From the NCBI GenBank assembly GCA_012799995.1, contig JAAZKE010000023.1, positions 1 through 43,973 of the forward strand: 43,973 nt of DNA, in the 5' to 3' direction. Source of the DNA: Chloroflexota bacterium (GTDB lineage Bacteria; Chloroflexota; Anaerolineae; Anaerolineales; Anaerolineaceae). Below the pieces are notes generated by a model. The model saw nothing but the letters and a program-made list of their open reading frames with translations. It did no database searches and was not told where the DNA came from. Made by a program: the position numbers and the translations under genes. Each line of letters starts with the position of its first letter. Position 1 is the first letter of the stretch. Of the stretch, positions 17,814 to 30,177 are shown piece by piece.

Positions 17814-18584
17814 ATGGAAATTAAGGGCTCGAAGGTAAAATCCGTTGCCAAAGCTTTCCATCTACTGGATGTACTTGCCAAGCAGAAACATGCTGTAACG
17901 TTGATCGAAATAGCCCGATTGACAGGATGGCCAAAAAGTACTATTCATGCTTTGCTTTCGACGATGCTCGATTATTCTGTTGTTGCACAGGATCCCCAGA
18001 ATGGTAAATATCGACTGGGAATGCGTCTATTTGAATTGGGTTGCGAAATCAGCAGCAATTGGAATATCCTGGAAGTGGCGCTTCCTTATATGCAGAAAAT
18101 CATGCTTGAAACGGGAGAATCAGTTAATCTGGGAACACTCGATAAAGGAGATCTGCTGTTACTGGAACGGGTGGATTCGGGGAATCCGCTGAGAGTAATG
18201 ATGGATCGCGGGATGCGTTTACCACTGCACAGTACAGCCATGGGAAAAGCGATTGTTGCTTTTCTCAGTTCCACTCAACTAAAACGGATGCTACAGGAAG
18301 ATCAGCTGCAGGTATATACTCCCCATACTATAACGCAACCTGGGGAACTTGAAAAAGAACTGGAACAGGTACGTCTTAATGGGTTTGCATTGGAGAACGG
18401 TGAAATGCGAGTGGGGATGCGCGGCATCGCAGCACCAATTTTTGATTATCAGGGAAATGTCTCTTATGCTCTGGGGATAACAGGGATGTTTCGACGAATC
18501 AGTGAAGACAGTTTTCTCTTTGCCCGTGACCTTGTAGTCGAGTCCTGCCAACAGATTTCCAGGGAACTTGGATTTCCCGGGTAA
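17814..18584 (+). CDS. IclR-family transcriptional regulator
   Basis: 256 residues from ATG 17814, chosen because AAAGGAAA sits 8 bases upstream and the winged-helix begins right after. The open frame reaches back to 17547, but that would overlap the moeA-like gene. The N-terminal HTH (about 10-65, with VTLIEIARLTGWPKSTIHA) is followed by an IclR effector domain (about 75-250, with GMRLFELG, LHSTAMGKA and ALENGEMRVGMRGIAAP). It binds DNA and a small-molecule effector. It may control the divergent molybdenum genes, though the effector is not predictable. Confidence 0.9.
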   Translation: MEIKGSKVKSVAKAFHLLDVLAKQKHAVTLIEIARLTGWPKSTIHALLSTMLDYSVVAQDPQNGKYRLGMRLFELGCEISSNWNILEVALPYMQKIMLETGESVNLGTLDKGDLLLLERVDSGNPLRVMMDRGMRLPLHSTAMGKAIVAFLSSTQLKRMLQEDQLQVYTPHTITQPGELEKELEQVRLNGFALENGEMRVGMRGIAAPIFDYQGNVSYALGITGMFRRISEDSFLFARDLVVESCQQISRELGFPG

Positions 18585-18614
18585 TGTATGTTGCAAATTC
18601 CAGGAAAACCAAAG

Positions 18615-18647
18615 AAAAAAGCTGCTCCTTTGGAAGCAGCTTTTTCT
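18615..18647. terminator. Bidirectional terminator between IclR gene and groEL
   Basis: Stem GCTGCT/AGCAGC with inner pairing, flanked by A6 on the left and T5 on the right, between convergent genes. Confidence 0.8.
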
Positions 18648-18670
18648 CTATTACGATCAATGATTGAATT

Positions 18671-20299
18671 TTAGTACTCGGGCATCGGTGCCGGAGCTGG
18701 TTTCTCTGGTTCCGGGATGTCGGTGACCAATGCTTCGGTGGTCAGAATCATGGCTGCGATTGATGCAGCGTTATCCAGGGCGCCGCGGGTAACCTTTGCG
18801 GGGTCAATCACGCCATCATCGATCATGTCGATGTAGACATCTTTCAGGACGTCATAACCGATATGCTTCGATTTCTTGGCCTTCTGCTGTGCCTTGGTAT
18901 TGGCAACAACGACAGCGCCATCTTTCCCAGCATTTTCAACGATTCGACGCATTGGTTTATCCAGCGCATTGCGAACGATGTTGATACCGGTCTGAACATC
19001 TTCGTTGTTGTCTTTGAGAGCGTCAACTTTGGAAATGGCATTGATCAATGCAACACCACCGCCAGGGACGATCCCTTCTTCTACTGCTGCACGTGTCGCT
19101 GACAGAGCGTCTTCAACACGATGCTTCTTTTCCTTCAGCTCTACTTCAGTCGCTGCGCCAACACGGATGATTGCCACACCACCGGAGAGTTTCGCCAAAC
19201 GTTCCTGGAGTTTCTCGCGGTCATAGTCGCTGGTGGTCTTGTCGATCTCAACACGGATCTGATCGATGCGTGCTTTGATTGCACTGGAGTCACCCTTGCC
19301 GCTGATGATGGTTGTATTGTCCTTATCGGAAACAACCTTTTCGCAGCGTCCGAGGTCAGATAACTGAGCGGTATCCAGCTTGCGACCGGTTTCTTCTGAA
19401 ATCACGGAGGCACCGGTGATGGTTGCGATATCCTGCAGCATAGCCTTGCGGCGATCGCCAAAGCCCGGGGCTTTGATTGCCACTACATTCAACATGCCGC
19501 GCAGTTTGTTCAGCACCAATGTTGCCAGCGCTTCGCCATCAACGTCTTCTGCAATGATGACCAGGTCACGTTTGCCGGTCTGAACCAGTTTTTCGAGCAG
19601 CGGAACCATATCCTGGGCAGCGGAGATTTTCTTGTCGTAGACCAAAATGTACGGATCGTTGATCACTGCTTCCAACTTTTCGTTGTCAGTCATGAAGTAG
19701 CTGCTTATGTAACCACGATCGAATTTCATACCTTCAACGTACTCGGTCTCAAATTCCAGGCCTTTGGATTCTTCAACGGTGATAACGCCGTCTTTTCCGA
19801 CTTTGTCCATAACGTCTGCGATCAGCGAACCAATGACTTCATCCTGAGCGGAAATGGTCGCAACCGAGGCGATGTCATTCTTTGTAGAAATACTGATTGA
19901 TTGAGCTTTGATTTCTTCAGAAACCACTTTTGATGCGGTTTCGATACCACGTTTGAGCAGCATTGGGTTGGCACCTGCGGCCAGGACCTTCAGCCCTTCT
20001 GAAACGATCGCATGTGCAAGTACAGTTGAAGTTGTGGTTCCATCACCAGCGATGTCGTTGGTTTTGGCGGCCGCTTCTTTTAACAACTGAGCACCCATGT
20101 TCTCAAACGGATCGGGAAGTTCAATTTCTTTCGCAACGGTAACGCCGTCGTGAGTAATCGTGGGAGAACCATATTTTCGGTCAATCGCGACGTTTCTGCC
20201 TTTTGGCCCAAGAGTCGTCGCTACCGCGTTCGCAACCACGTCAATTCCTGTTTTTAATTTTTTTCTTGCTTCCTCACCAAAAACTAATTGTTTTGCCAT
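18671..20299 (-). CDS. groL: 60 kDa chaperonin GroEL
   Basis: 542 residues with the hallmark segments [34 protein letters not shown] (ATP site) and [14 protein letters not shown]. It forms the double-ring folding chamber with GroES. The C-terminus ends in [14 protein letters not shown] rather than the usual Gly-Gly-Met repeats. It follows groES by 36 bases and shares its CIRCE-controlled promoter. AAGGAGAAA precedes ATG 20299. Confidence 0.98.
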   Translation of the reverse strand: MAKQLVFGEEARKKLKTGIDVVANAVATTLGPKGRNVAIDRKYGSPTITHDGVTVAKEIELPDPFENMGAQLLKEAAAKTNDIAGDGTTTSTVLAHAIVSEGLKVLAAGANPMLLKRGIETASKVVSEEIKAQSISISTKNDIASVATISAQDEVIGSLIADVMDKVGKDGVITVEESKGLEFETEYVEGMKFDRGYISSYFMTDNEKLEAVINDPYILVYDKKISAAQDMVPLLEKLVQTGKRDLVIIAEDVDGEALATLVLNKLRGMLNVVAIKAPGFGDRRKAMLQDIATITGASVISEETGRKLDTAQLSDLGRCEKVVSDKDNTTIISGKGDSSAIKARIDQIRVEIDKTTSDYDREKLQERLAKLSGGVAIIRVGAATEVELKEKKHRVEDALSATRAAVEEGIVPGGGVALINAISKVDALKDNNEDVQTGINIVRNALDKPMRRIVENAGKDGAVVVANTKAQQKAKKSKHIGYDVLKDVYIDMIDDGVIDPAKVTRGALDNAASIAAMILTTEALVTDIPEPEKPAPAPMPEY

Positions 20300-20335
20300 A
20301 ATGTTATTTCTCCTTTGAAGATGGGTCTATCTTGT

Positions 20336-20623
20336 TTAGTCTAAGATTGCCAATACGTCGGATTCGCGCATGATGAGCAGTTTTTTTCCGTCCATCTTGA
20401 TCTCAGTACCAGCATATTTTGCATAAAGAACGGTATCGCCTTTTTTAACATCCATGGCAATCCGGTCGCCTTTATCATTGCGGTCACCAGGACCTGCGGA
20501 CAGCACTTTGCCTTTTTGGGGCTTCTCTTTGGCTGTTTCCGGAAGCATGATACCACCAGCGGTGATCTCTTCCTCTTCGATGGGTTCTACAACTAAACGA
20601 TTTCCTAACGGTTTCAAATTCAT
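20336..20623 (-). CDS. groS: 10 kDa co-chaperonin GroES
   Basis: 95 residues. It has [13 protein letters not shown] at the start, the mobile loop around [20 protein letters not shown] and the C-terminal strand ESDVLAILD. It caps the GroEL ring. It is first gene of the groESL operon, with GGAGGAG before ATG 20623. Confidence 0.98.
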   Translation of the reverse strand: MNLKPLGNRLVVEPIEEEEITAGGIMLPETAKEKPQKGKVLSAGPGDRNDKGDRIAMDVKKGDTVLYAKYAGTEIKMDGKKLLIMRESDVLAILD

Positions 20624-20668
20624 TTTTCTCCTCCATATATGGATGTAAAATCAGGTTTTCCCTTCAAA

Positions 20669-20695
20669 TTAGCACTTAAACGTGATGAGTGCTAA
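20669..20695 (-). promoter_or_regulatory. CIRCE element (HrcA operator)
   Basis: TTAGCACTT, 9 bases, GAGTGCTAA. Only one position differs from the consensus TTAGCACTC-N9-GAGTGCTAA. It overlaps the predicted groES transcription start region, fitting HrcA repression of groESL. Confidence 0.93.
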
Positions 20696-20705
20696 AGCCT
20701 TTTGA

Positions 20706-20734
20706 ATAATAATACCCAGACAGATGATTGTCAA
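20706..20734 (-). promoter_or_regulatory. groESL promoter
   Basis: On the minus strand: TTGACA (20734-20729), 17-base spacer, TATTAT (20711-20706). The CIRCE element begins about 11 bases downstream. Confidence 0.8.
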
Positions 20735-20855
20735 GATCGTATACCGATTTCTTACAAATCTCTAATGAAAATCGAGCGGAATCATTGAGCATGTTATGGC
20801 AATTATTAACATCCCGAATATTATTGACTGCCAAATTATTAAATGAGCCGATCAG

Positions 20856-20884
20856 TTTACAAAACACCCTTTCCCACGTACAAT
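20856..20884 (+). promoter_or_regulatory. trmD promoter, probably giving a leaderless mRNA
   Basis: TTTACA (20856-20861), 17-base spacer, TACAAT (20879-20884). The trmD ATG begins 8 bases after the -10 box, so transcription would start at or one base before the start codon. No Shine-Dalgarno is present. Confidence 0.65.
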
Positions 20885-20891
20885 CCTGATC

Positions 20892-21629
20892 ATGCGATTC
20901 GATGTTTTCACCTTACTCCCTGATGTTTTCGACGCCTATCTCAATGCAAGTATTCTGCAGCGGGCGAGCGAGAATCAACTGATTGAGACTCATGTCCACA
21001 ATATCCGCGACTGGGCGGCGGGAAAACATCATGTTACCGATGAACCTCCCTATGGTGGCGGTGGGGGAATGGTAATGAAGGTAGAACCGGTGATTTTGGC
21101 GTTGGAGTCGGTGTTTGCGGATGATCCGGGCTGCCCGATTATCATGCTGACCCCGCAGGGGAGACAGTTTGATCAGCAGATTGCGCAATCCTATGCTGCT
21201 TACCCAAGAATTGGTCTGGTGTGTGGGCGCTATGAAGGCTTTGACGAACGCATTCGCGAACATGCGATCACTGATGAAATTTCGATTGGCGATTATGTGT
21301 TGACTGGTGGAGAGCTGCCTGCGCTGATTCTGATTGATGCGATCAGCCGCAACCTCAGCGGGGTGTTGGGAGATCCAACCGGTGCGCTGGACGATTCACA
21401 TGCCAATGGGCTGCTTGAATATCCACATTACACCCGTCCGGCTGTATTTCGCGGTTGGAGCGTGCCGGAAGTGCTGCTCAGCGGACATCATGCCGAGATT
21501 GAGAAGTGGCGTCGCCGTCAATCGCTCCAGCGCACTTTGGAGAAACGCCCTGATTTGCTGCAAAACGCCCAACTCAGTGAGACTGACAGAGATTATTTGC
21601 GCTCGCTCGGCTGGACCGGGCAGACGTGA
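20892..21629 (+). CDS. trmD: tRNA (guanine-37-N1)-methyltransferase TrmD
   Basis: 245-residue SPOUT methyltransferase. It has the start [17 protein letters not shown], the [17 protein letters not shown] loop, [11 protein letters not shown] and the knot segment [14 protein letters not shown]. It methylates G37 of tRNAs to prevent frameshifting, using SAM. The usual rpsP-rimM-trmD-rplS neighbours are absent, and the gene stands alone between groESL and tgt. The -10 box ends 7 bases before the ATG. Confidence 0.97.
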   Translation: MRFDVFTLLPDVFDAYLNASILQRASENQLIETHVHNIRDWAAGKHHVTDEPPYGGGGGMVMKVEPVILALESVFADDPGCPIIMLTPQGRQFDQQIAQSYAAYPRIGLVCGRYEGFDERIREHAITDEISIGDYVLTGGELPALILIDAISRNLSGVLGDPTGALDDSHANGLLEYPHYTRPAVFRGWSVPEVLLSGHHAEIEKWRRRQSLQRTLEKRPDLLQNAQLSETDRDYLRSLGWTGQT

Positions 21630-21668
21630 TCAGTTTCTATATAAAAAAGACAGAAAAACGGCAGTAAA

Positions 21669-22793
<1,125 letters not shown>

Positions 22794-22838
22794 TTACCCA
22801 TAACCCGGGAAAAAGGAAAAAATTTAGAGAGGGGAGCT

Positions 22839-23135
22839 TCAAGATTGTTGTTTAAGCGTATTACGGAGGTAAAAAGCGGCAATCACGAGCACAATCAGGG
22901 TCATGATGATCGCTCCGGCGGAACTATAGCCGATGCGGAAATTATTGACACCGAAATTGTATATGTATTGTGTGATGGTCGCTGTCGAATTTGCCGGGCC
23001 GCCGCGTGTGAGGATATTTACTTTGTCGAATAAACGGAAACTGTCAATCGCTCTTAATAAGATTACCAACAAGATCCCGCCCGAAATATTCGGGATCGTA
23101 ATGTACAGGAATTGTTGGAACCCGTTTGCACCATC
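22839..23135 (-). pseudogene. Remnant of a sugar ABC transporter permease (C-terminal part)
   Basis: About 98 codons resembling the last third of a MalF/UgpA/LacF-type permease. DGANGFQQFLYITIPNISGG (the EAA-loop end) runs into LLRAIDSFRLFDKVNILTRGGP and two membrane helices, ending YLRNTLKQQS. The homology starts abruptly near 23135, an in-frame TAA lies three codons upstream (23145-23147), and there is no proper start codon or partner gene. It is interpreted as a decayed fragment left by deletion. Confidence 0.75.
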
Positions 23136-23154
23136 TTGAGGCTTTTAACATTGA

Positions 23155-23196
23155 AGTGCCTTTTTAATGGCACTCTTATTTTATCAAAAGATAAAA
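23155..23196. other. Two small hairpins in gene-poor gap
   Basis: AGTGCC/GGCACT (23155-23160 with 23169-23174) and TTTTATC/GATAAAA (23179-23185 with 23190-23196). These may be an old terminator left beside the permease remnant. Confidence 0.3.
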
Positions 23197-23251
23197 CAAA
23201 TATTTATTGTAATCGGTAAAGAATCCGTAAGAGCTGGTGAAAATAAGTGGG

Positions 23252-25417
<2,166 letters not shown>

Positions 25418-25438
25418 AATTTATTAAAGAAGTATTTA

Positions 25439-25480
25439 CAGCCCCTGATTATGTTGGAAACCCAACGTAATCAGGGGCTG
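25439..25480 (+). terminator. Long hairpin after pyrG
   Basis: About 19 paired bases (CAGCCCCTGATTAYGTTGG and complement, one wobble) around an AAAC-type loop. The following bases are not T-rich, so this is either a terminator of another kind or an RNA-stabilising structure. The rest of the 323-base gap to 25740 holds only the promoter and inverted repeats listed separately; no further gene is seen. Confidence 0.6.
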
Positions 25481-25661
25481 CCTCTTGTAAAACTAAACCA
25501 AACGGAAAGAGTCATAGTGATCTACAGGAGAAAGAGAAGTTGGATAAGGTAACAAAAGTTTCGCACATTTAGAAAAATGGACATGGTTCAGACTCACTTG
25601 GTAATAAGATTTTGCCTGAATTGAAATTTCTTTTCTTCTTTATCTTGATTGAAAATTCCTA

Positions 25662-25691
25662 TTGACAAAACGGATAATAATGTTTTATTAT
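25662..25691 (+). promoter_or_regulatory. Promoter of the DauR-like/D-peptide operon
   Basis: TTGACA (25662-25667), 18-base spacer, TATTAT (25686-25691). The spacer and -10 contain an AATAATA/TATTATT inverted repeat. Confidence 0.7.
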
Positions 25692-25704
25692 TAGAAAAAT
25701 AATT

Positions 25705-25723
25705 TATCATTTTCGTTATGATA
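25705..25723. promoter_or_regulatory. Inverted repeat, candidate operator
   Basis: TATCAT-N7-ATGATA just downstream of the -10 box and before the ribosome binding site of the regulator gene. The position suits autorepression, but this is inference. Confidence 0.4.
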
Positions 25724-25740
25724 GGAAAAGGGTTTTAGGA

Positions 25741-26451
25741 ATGAATGAAATCTTGAAAAACTTCATTCCGCTGGTGGACTTTATCGCAGCAATTGGCGGA
25801 AAGAATTGCGAAGTCGTTTTGCATGATTTAAGCGATATCGATAACTCAATCATTGCTATTGCCAATAAACATGTGACCAATCGGGAAGTGGGAGATTCCA
25901 TTACAGAATTTGCACTGAAAAAGGTACTGGATCCCGACCATCAGAACGAACCTTATATTGTGAACTATAAAGGTCAAAAGAGCGATGGCAGCAAAACCTA
26001 CCGTTCATCGACTTTTTACATTCGTGATTCAAATAGCCGCATTATCGGGTTGCTATGCCTGAATATTGTTGTGGACGAATACCTCCGATTTAAAGAGATT
26101 GTGGATGAATTCGTGCAATTTGAAAGTGATACCAAACAGAAAACAGCAAAGGTTGAGCAGGCTTCTCCATCTATTAATGGCAAAATTTCGGTTGATGGAA
26201 AAGAAGTGTTCTTCAGTTCCAAAGATGAGATGATTATCGAAATAATAGAATCTGTCTTGAAGCCGGTCGCGATCATGCCTCATCGTATGACTATCACTGA
26301 GAAAAAACAAATCGTAGAAAAGTTAAAGAATGCCGGCGTTTTCCAATTCAAGCATGCAGTTTCGCTGGTCGCCAAACGCCTGAGCGTCTCCGACCAAACC
26401 ATCTACCGTTATTTACGCGAGATCAGTCTTGAATCAGAAATGATTGCCTAA
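25741..26451 (+). CDS. DauR/YheO-type transcriptional regulator
   Basis: 236 residues. The N-terminal PAS-like YheO domain (about 10-115) has CEVVLHDLSDIDNSIIAIAN, and RDSNSRIIGLLCLN closes it. A variable linker follows, then a C-terminal HTH of the HTH_22 type (about 180-232, SLVAKRLSVSDQTIYRYLREI). The best characterised member, DauR, represses D-arginine catabolism genes. Here the gene is first in a block with a D-aminopeptidase and a peptide importer, so it probably senses a D-amino acid or related ligand. AGGA lies just before the ATG. Confidence 0.88.
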   Translation: MNEILKNFIPLVDFIAAIGGKNCEVVLHDLSDIDNSIIAIANKHVTNREVGDSITEFALKKVLDPDHQNEPYIVNYKGQKSDGSKTYRSSTFYIRDSNSRIIGLLCLNIVVDEYLRFKEIVDEFVQFESDTKQKTAKVEQASPSINGKISVDGKEVFFSSKDEMIIEIIESVLKPVAIMPHRMTITEKKQIVEKLKNAGVFQFKHAVSLVAKRLSVSDQTIYRYLREISLESEMIA

Positions 26452-26461
26452 AAGGATACGG

Positions 26462-27262
26462 ATGAAAATTTTTATCAGCGCTGATATGGAAGGTGTCACA
26501 GGTATCTCTCGTTGGGAGGATGTCCGAGTGGGATCAGATACCTACCAACGATCCGCAGAGCGAATGTCGCAGGAACTGTTGGCAGCCTGTGAGGGTGCCA
26601 GCGAGGCGGGTGCAGAGGAAATTCTGATTCGAGATGGGCATGGAAGCGCACGGAATATTAATCCGATGATCTTCCCCGCTAATGTGACGATTTTCGAAGG
26701 CTGGGGTGGTCACCCGTACAGTATGCTGGAGGGAATCGACAATACTTTCAATGCGGTTTTCTACCTTGGTTATCACAGTCCGGCAGGAACTGACGCGAAT
26801 CCGCTGGCGCATACTATCAGCAGCAAAAAAATTTGCCAAATCAAGGTCAATAATTTATTAGTCAGCGAATTCTATCTGAATCAGCTGATTGCGCTTAGTG
26901 AAGGCGTTCCTTCGGCATTTTTAAGCGGAGATCAGGGCATCTGCAATGAAGCCAGACGAATTTATCCTGAGATTGTTACTGTAGCAGCGATGGAGGGCTC
27001 AGGGTATGCGTCCCGTATTTTCAGCGCAGAAAAGACACTGGCTTCTATCCGAACAGGAGCCCAAAAAGCTGTGGAACAACTGACTCATATTCACTTGCCG
27101 GCTTTGCCTGATCGCTTTGAGGTAGATGTCGAGTATTTGTATCATTTTGATGCTTACAACGCTTCATTTTATCCGGGAGTACAAAAAGTCTCTGCAAAAT
27201 CTGTCCATTTTGAATCTCAGACAGTTTTGGACTTGATGACAACGTTGAAATTCATTATTTAG
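26462..27262 (+). CDS. M55-family D-aminopeptidase (DppA type)
   Basis: 266 residues from ATG 26462 with AAGGA upstream; a TTG start overlapping the previous gene is rejected. The zinc-site residues of Bacillus subtilis DppA have counterparts: D8 and E10 in SADMEGVTG, H60 in RDGHG, H105 in GYHS, and E136 in LVSEFYLN. DppA is a decameric, binuclear zinc enzyme cutting D-Ala-D-Ala and D-Ala-Gly-Gly. It starts 10 bases after the regulator, is followed 16 bases later by a PLP enzyme and then an importer. It probably cleaves imported D-amino-acid-containing peptides. Confidence 0.93.
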   Translation: MKIFISADMEGVTGISRWEDVRVGSDTYQRSAERMSQELLAACEGASEAGAEEILIRDGHGSARNINPMIFPANVTIFEGWGGHPYSMLEGIDNTFNAVFYLGYHSPAGTDANPLAHTISSKKICQIKVNNLLVSEFYLNQLIALSEGVPSAFLSGDQGICNEARRIYPEIVTVAAMEGSGYASRIFSAEKTLASIRTGAQKAVEQLTHIHLPALPDRFEVDVEYLYHFDAYNASFYPGVQKVSAKSVHFESQTVLDLMTTLKFII

Positions 27263-27278
27263 AGCCACCAGAGGAATT

Positions 27279-28286
27279 ATGGATCATCAGACATTGGAAA
27301 TACATTCAATTTTAGAAAAATTTGCCCCTTTGAAGCTTGGTTTGAATCCCACGCCAATTCACCGACTTCAGCGTCTGGAAGAAGCATTGGGGCTTGAACA
27401 GGTATATATCAAACGCGATGATCTGAATGGTCTTGGCCCTGGTGGCAACAAAGTGCGCAATCTGGAATTCCTGCTGGCTGACGCGATTCGCTCAGGATGT
27501 GATCACATAATTGCTTCCGGCAAGTCACAATCCAATCTGTGCACGCTGGCGGCCGCCGCCTGTAACAAAGTCGATCTGAAATGCACACTGGTTCATAATG
27601 ACCTTGAACCGGAACATAAGGTCGGCAACCAACTTTTGAACAAGCTTATGGGCGCAAATCAACGGTTTATAGGGGAAGTTTCGGTAGATGAACGCAACCA
27701 CTTCGTAGATGAATTATTTAAAACACTCAAGCGAAATGGCGATCACCCCTACATTATTTTCAACGGTGGCACCTCTCCCATTGGTGCGTTAGGGTATGTT
27801 GCGGGTGTTTTGGAAATTGCTGCGCAAATTGAAAATCAGAATCTTCCTATTTCCGATATCTTCGTTCCGGGTGGAAATGGCGGATTGGCGACAGGGGTGG
27901 TATTTGGCGCGGCATGTATGGATACTCCGCTGAAAATTCAGGTTATTTCTGTGGAGAACTCAAAGTCTGAGTTGACCGGCATTATGGAATCATTGTTTGA
28001 TGAATTAGTTGAACTGACAGAATATCAACCAAAGCATAAATTTGATGAAGTGTGCGAAATTTACGGAGAATTTCGTGGTGAAGGGTGGGGAATTCCGCTA
28101 CGAGAAGCTGACGAGATGATCGAAACGTTGGCGCAACTGGAAGGGATTTTCCTTGAAAAGGTGTACACTGCCAAAGGATTTAATGGCATGGTCGAGTTAT
28201 TAAAAAGGAATCAGGGACTGGCACTGCGCGGTTCCTGTTATCTCCATTCAGGGGGCTTTTCTTCCCTGTTCAGTCAGTACCTGTGA
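27279..28286 (+). CDS. D-cysteine desulfhydrase / ACC deaminase family PLP enzyme
   Basis: 335-residue fold-type II PLP enzyme. The PLP lysine is probably K58 in GPGGNKVRNLEFLLADA. ASGKSQSNLCTLAAAA and the phosphate-binding FVPGGNGGLATG loop are typical of DcyD/ACC deaminase-like proteins. Known members degrade D-cysteine to pyruvate, H2S and ammonia, or open ACC; some act on other D-amino acids. The location between a D-aminopeptidase and a dipeptide importer favours a D-amino-acid substrate. A strong GAGG ribosome binding site precedes ATG 27279. Confidence 0.88.
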   Translation: MDHQTLEIHSILEKFAPLKLGLNPTPIHRLQRLEEALGLEQVYIKRDDLNGLGPGGNKVRNLEFLLADAIRSGCDHIIASGKSQSNLCTLAAAACNKVDLKCTLVHNDLEPEHKVGNQLLNKLMGANQRFIGEVSVDERNHFVDELFKTLKRNGDHPYIIFNGGTSPIGALGYVAGVLEIAAQIENQNLPISDIFVPGGNGGLATGVVFGAACMDTPLKIQVISVENSKSELTGIMESLFDELVELTEYQPKHKFDEVCEIYGEFRGEGWGIPLREADEMIETLAQLEGIFLEKVYTAKGFNGMVELLKRNQGLALRGSCYLHSGGFSSLFSQYL

Positions 28287-28303
28287 AAGCGATTTAGGAA
28301 CCT

Positions 28304-29269
28304 ATGATTCGCTTTATTATCCGTCGTTTCTTCCAGATGATTTTAGTTCTGTTTATCGTGTCGCTAATGGTCTTTTTATTGAGCAGCTTCACTGGAGACC
28401 CGGTTTATATGCTGTTGCCACCAGATGCAACACTGGAAGAAATCGCTGACATGCGAATTCTGTTAGGTTTGGATAAACCACTTTATGTTCAATACGCTAT
28501 CTTTTTGCAGAATATTCTTAAAGGGGATTTCGGCAATTCTTATGTGTATAACAAACCAGCCTTAGGGCTGATTCTTGAGCGCATGCCGGCAACCATGGAA
28601 GTTGTTGCTGTTTCTACAATAATCACCATCCTGATTGCGTTACCATTGGGCGTTTTCGCAGGCTCAAACCCAAAATCTACTGGAAGCAAATCCATTATGT
28701 TTGGCTCCCTGATTGGTATTTCGCTGCCTTCGTTTCTGGTTGGTATGTTGCTCATTTATCTATTTTCAGTGACGTTGGGATGGTTGCCTACCTCAGGAAG
28801 AAGTATCCCGGCGATAACCGCCAGTGGTAAGAAAACCTATTTCACGATTAACGAGCTGAGACACGTCTTGTTGCCGTCGATTACACTGGCTTTGGGACAG
28901 GTGGCGATGTTGATCCGGTTGCTGAAAGCGGGATTGCAGGAAACGATGCAAAAAGATTTTATCAAATTTGCAAAGTCAAAAGGAGTTTCACGACGCAATA
29001 TTGTCTTTGGACATGCCTTGCGAAATGCATTGACATCGACGATCACGGTCTTTGGATTGAGCATTGGCGATTTGATTGCTTTTACAACAATCACCGAAAC
29101 CATCTTCGCCTGGCCTGGAATGGGCAGATTGCTGTTGACCTCCATTAACGTGTCAGACCGTCCGGTGATTATTGTATATATCATGGTTGTTTCGGTCATT
29201 TTCGTAGTGATTAATTTCTTTGTGGATATTCTGTATACAGTGATTGATCCGCGAATCAAGTTGAATTAG
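28304..29269 (+). CDS. dppB: Dipeptide/oligopeptide ABC transporter permease (DppB type)
   Basis: 321 residues with six predicted helices. The N-terminus MIRFIIRRFFQMILVLFIV, the ADMRILLGLDKPLYVQY segment, the EAA loop DFIKFAKSKGVSRRNIVFGHALRNA and the C-terminal YTVIDPRIK are hallmarks of DppB/OppB. It is the first permease of the five-gene importer. It starts 17 bases after the PLP enzyme gene, consistent with one transcript. Confidence 0.95.
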   Translation: MIRFIIRRFFQMILVLFIVSLMVFLLSSFTGDPVYMLLPPDATLEEIADMRILLGLDKPLYVQYAIFLQNILKGDFGNSYVYNKPALGLILERMPATMEVVAVSTIITILIALPLGVFAGSNPKSTGSKSIMFGSLIGISLPSFLVGMLLIYLFSVTLGWLPTSGRSIPAITASGKKTYFTINELRHVLLPSITLALGQVAMLIRLLKAGLQETMQKDFIKFAKSKGVSRRNIVFGHALRNALTSTITVFGLSIGDLIAFTTITETIFAWPGMGRLLLTSINVSDRPVIIVYIMVVSVIFVVINFFVDILYTVIDPRIKLN

Positions 29270-29300
29270 CAGAATTGGGAAGCAGGAGAAGCGCGCAGTT

Positions 29301-30173
29301 ATGAAAAGATTTTTTGAATCCGAATTCTTTTACAACTATCGGAAAAGTTTTTCCGCAGTTTTCGGTTCGGTCATCATCTTTCTGGCGCTGGTGATTGGAT
29401 TGATCGGTCCTTTTGTTGTTCCGCAAAACCCTTATGATCAAAAACAGACCGATTTAAGCAATGCTTACCTGCCACCAATGTGGGAAGAAGAAGGGCGAGC
29501 AGAATTTCCGTTGGGAACCGATGGCCAGGGCAGGGATATGCTGAGCGTGATTGTGTATGGCAGCCGAATATCGCTGCTAATTGGTATTTCGGTCACGGTG
29601 ATTTCGTGTGTAATTGGGACTTTCCTGGGCGTTTTCGCAGGCTATAAAGGGGGAAAGACAGACTCCTTTATCATGCGTGTTGCCGATATTCAACTTTCTT
29701 TCCCCTCGATGTTGATCGCGCTTTTCATCATGGCGATTTTTGGATCCGGCATCGAAAAATTGATTGTCACGCTTTCCTTTGTAGGTTGGGTGATGTTTGC
29801 AAGGACCATTCGAGGTGAAACGCTTTCGGTAAAAAATCAGGAATATATCCAGGCTGCTCATGTTTTGGGATATTCGGATTGGAGAATTCTGTTCAGACAT
29901 GTGTTACCGAACGTAACCACCCCGTTGATTGTTTTGTTCACCAACAAGATTGGCAATGTGATTCTGACGGAAGCCTCCCTGAGCTTTTTGGGTGTTGGTG
30001 TTCCCGTCACGCAGCCTTCGCTTGGTTTGCTGGTAAAAAATGGATTTGATGTGCTCTTCAGTGGGCTGTGGTGGGTTTCACTGTTGCCTGGACTCTATAT
30101 TATGTTGCTGGTCTTTGGGATCAACCTGTTGGGTGACTTCCTGAAAGATGAGCTGAATCCGCAGTTGAATTGA
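29301..30173 (+). CDS. dppC: Dipeptide/oligopeptide ABC transporter permease (DppC type)
   Basis: 290 residues. It has a cytoplasmic N-terminus and one TM, then an extracytoplasmic stretch with PLGTDGQGRDMLSVIVYGSR, diagnostic for DppC/OppC. The EAA loop is QEYIQAAHVLGYSDWRILFRHVLPN. It pairs with DppB. It starts 31 bases after dppB and its stop is 4 bases before dppD. Confidence 0.95.
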   Translation: MKRFFESEFFYNYRKSFSAVFGSVIIFLALVIGLIGPFVVPQNPYDQKQTDLSNAYLPPMWEEEGRAEFPLGTDGQGRDMLSVIVYGSRISLLIGISVTVISCVIGTFLGVFAGYKGGKTDSFIMRVADIQLSFPSMLIALFIMAIFGSGIEKLIVTLSFVGWVMFARTIRGETLSVKNQEYIQAAHVLGYSDWRILFRHVLPNVTTPLIVLFTNKIGNVILTEASLSFLGVGVPVTQPSLGLLVKNGFDVLFSGLWWVSLLPGLYIMLLVFGINLLGDFLKDELNPQLN

Positions 30174-30177
30174 GTTT

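Noticed and set aside
20676..20867. 63-residue minus-strand ORF between groES and trmD
   Set aside because: It covers the groES promoter and CIRCE element and has no homology I recognise.
25451..25552. 33-codon ORF inside the gap after pyrG
   Set aside because: It begins within the hairpin stem and lacks a ribosome binding site; probably chance.
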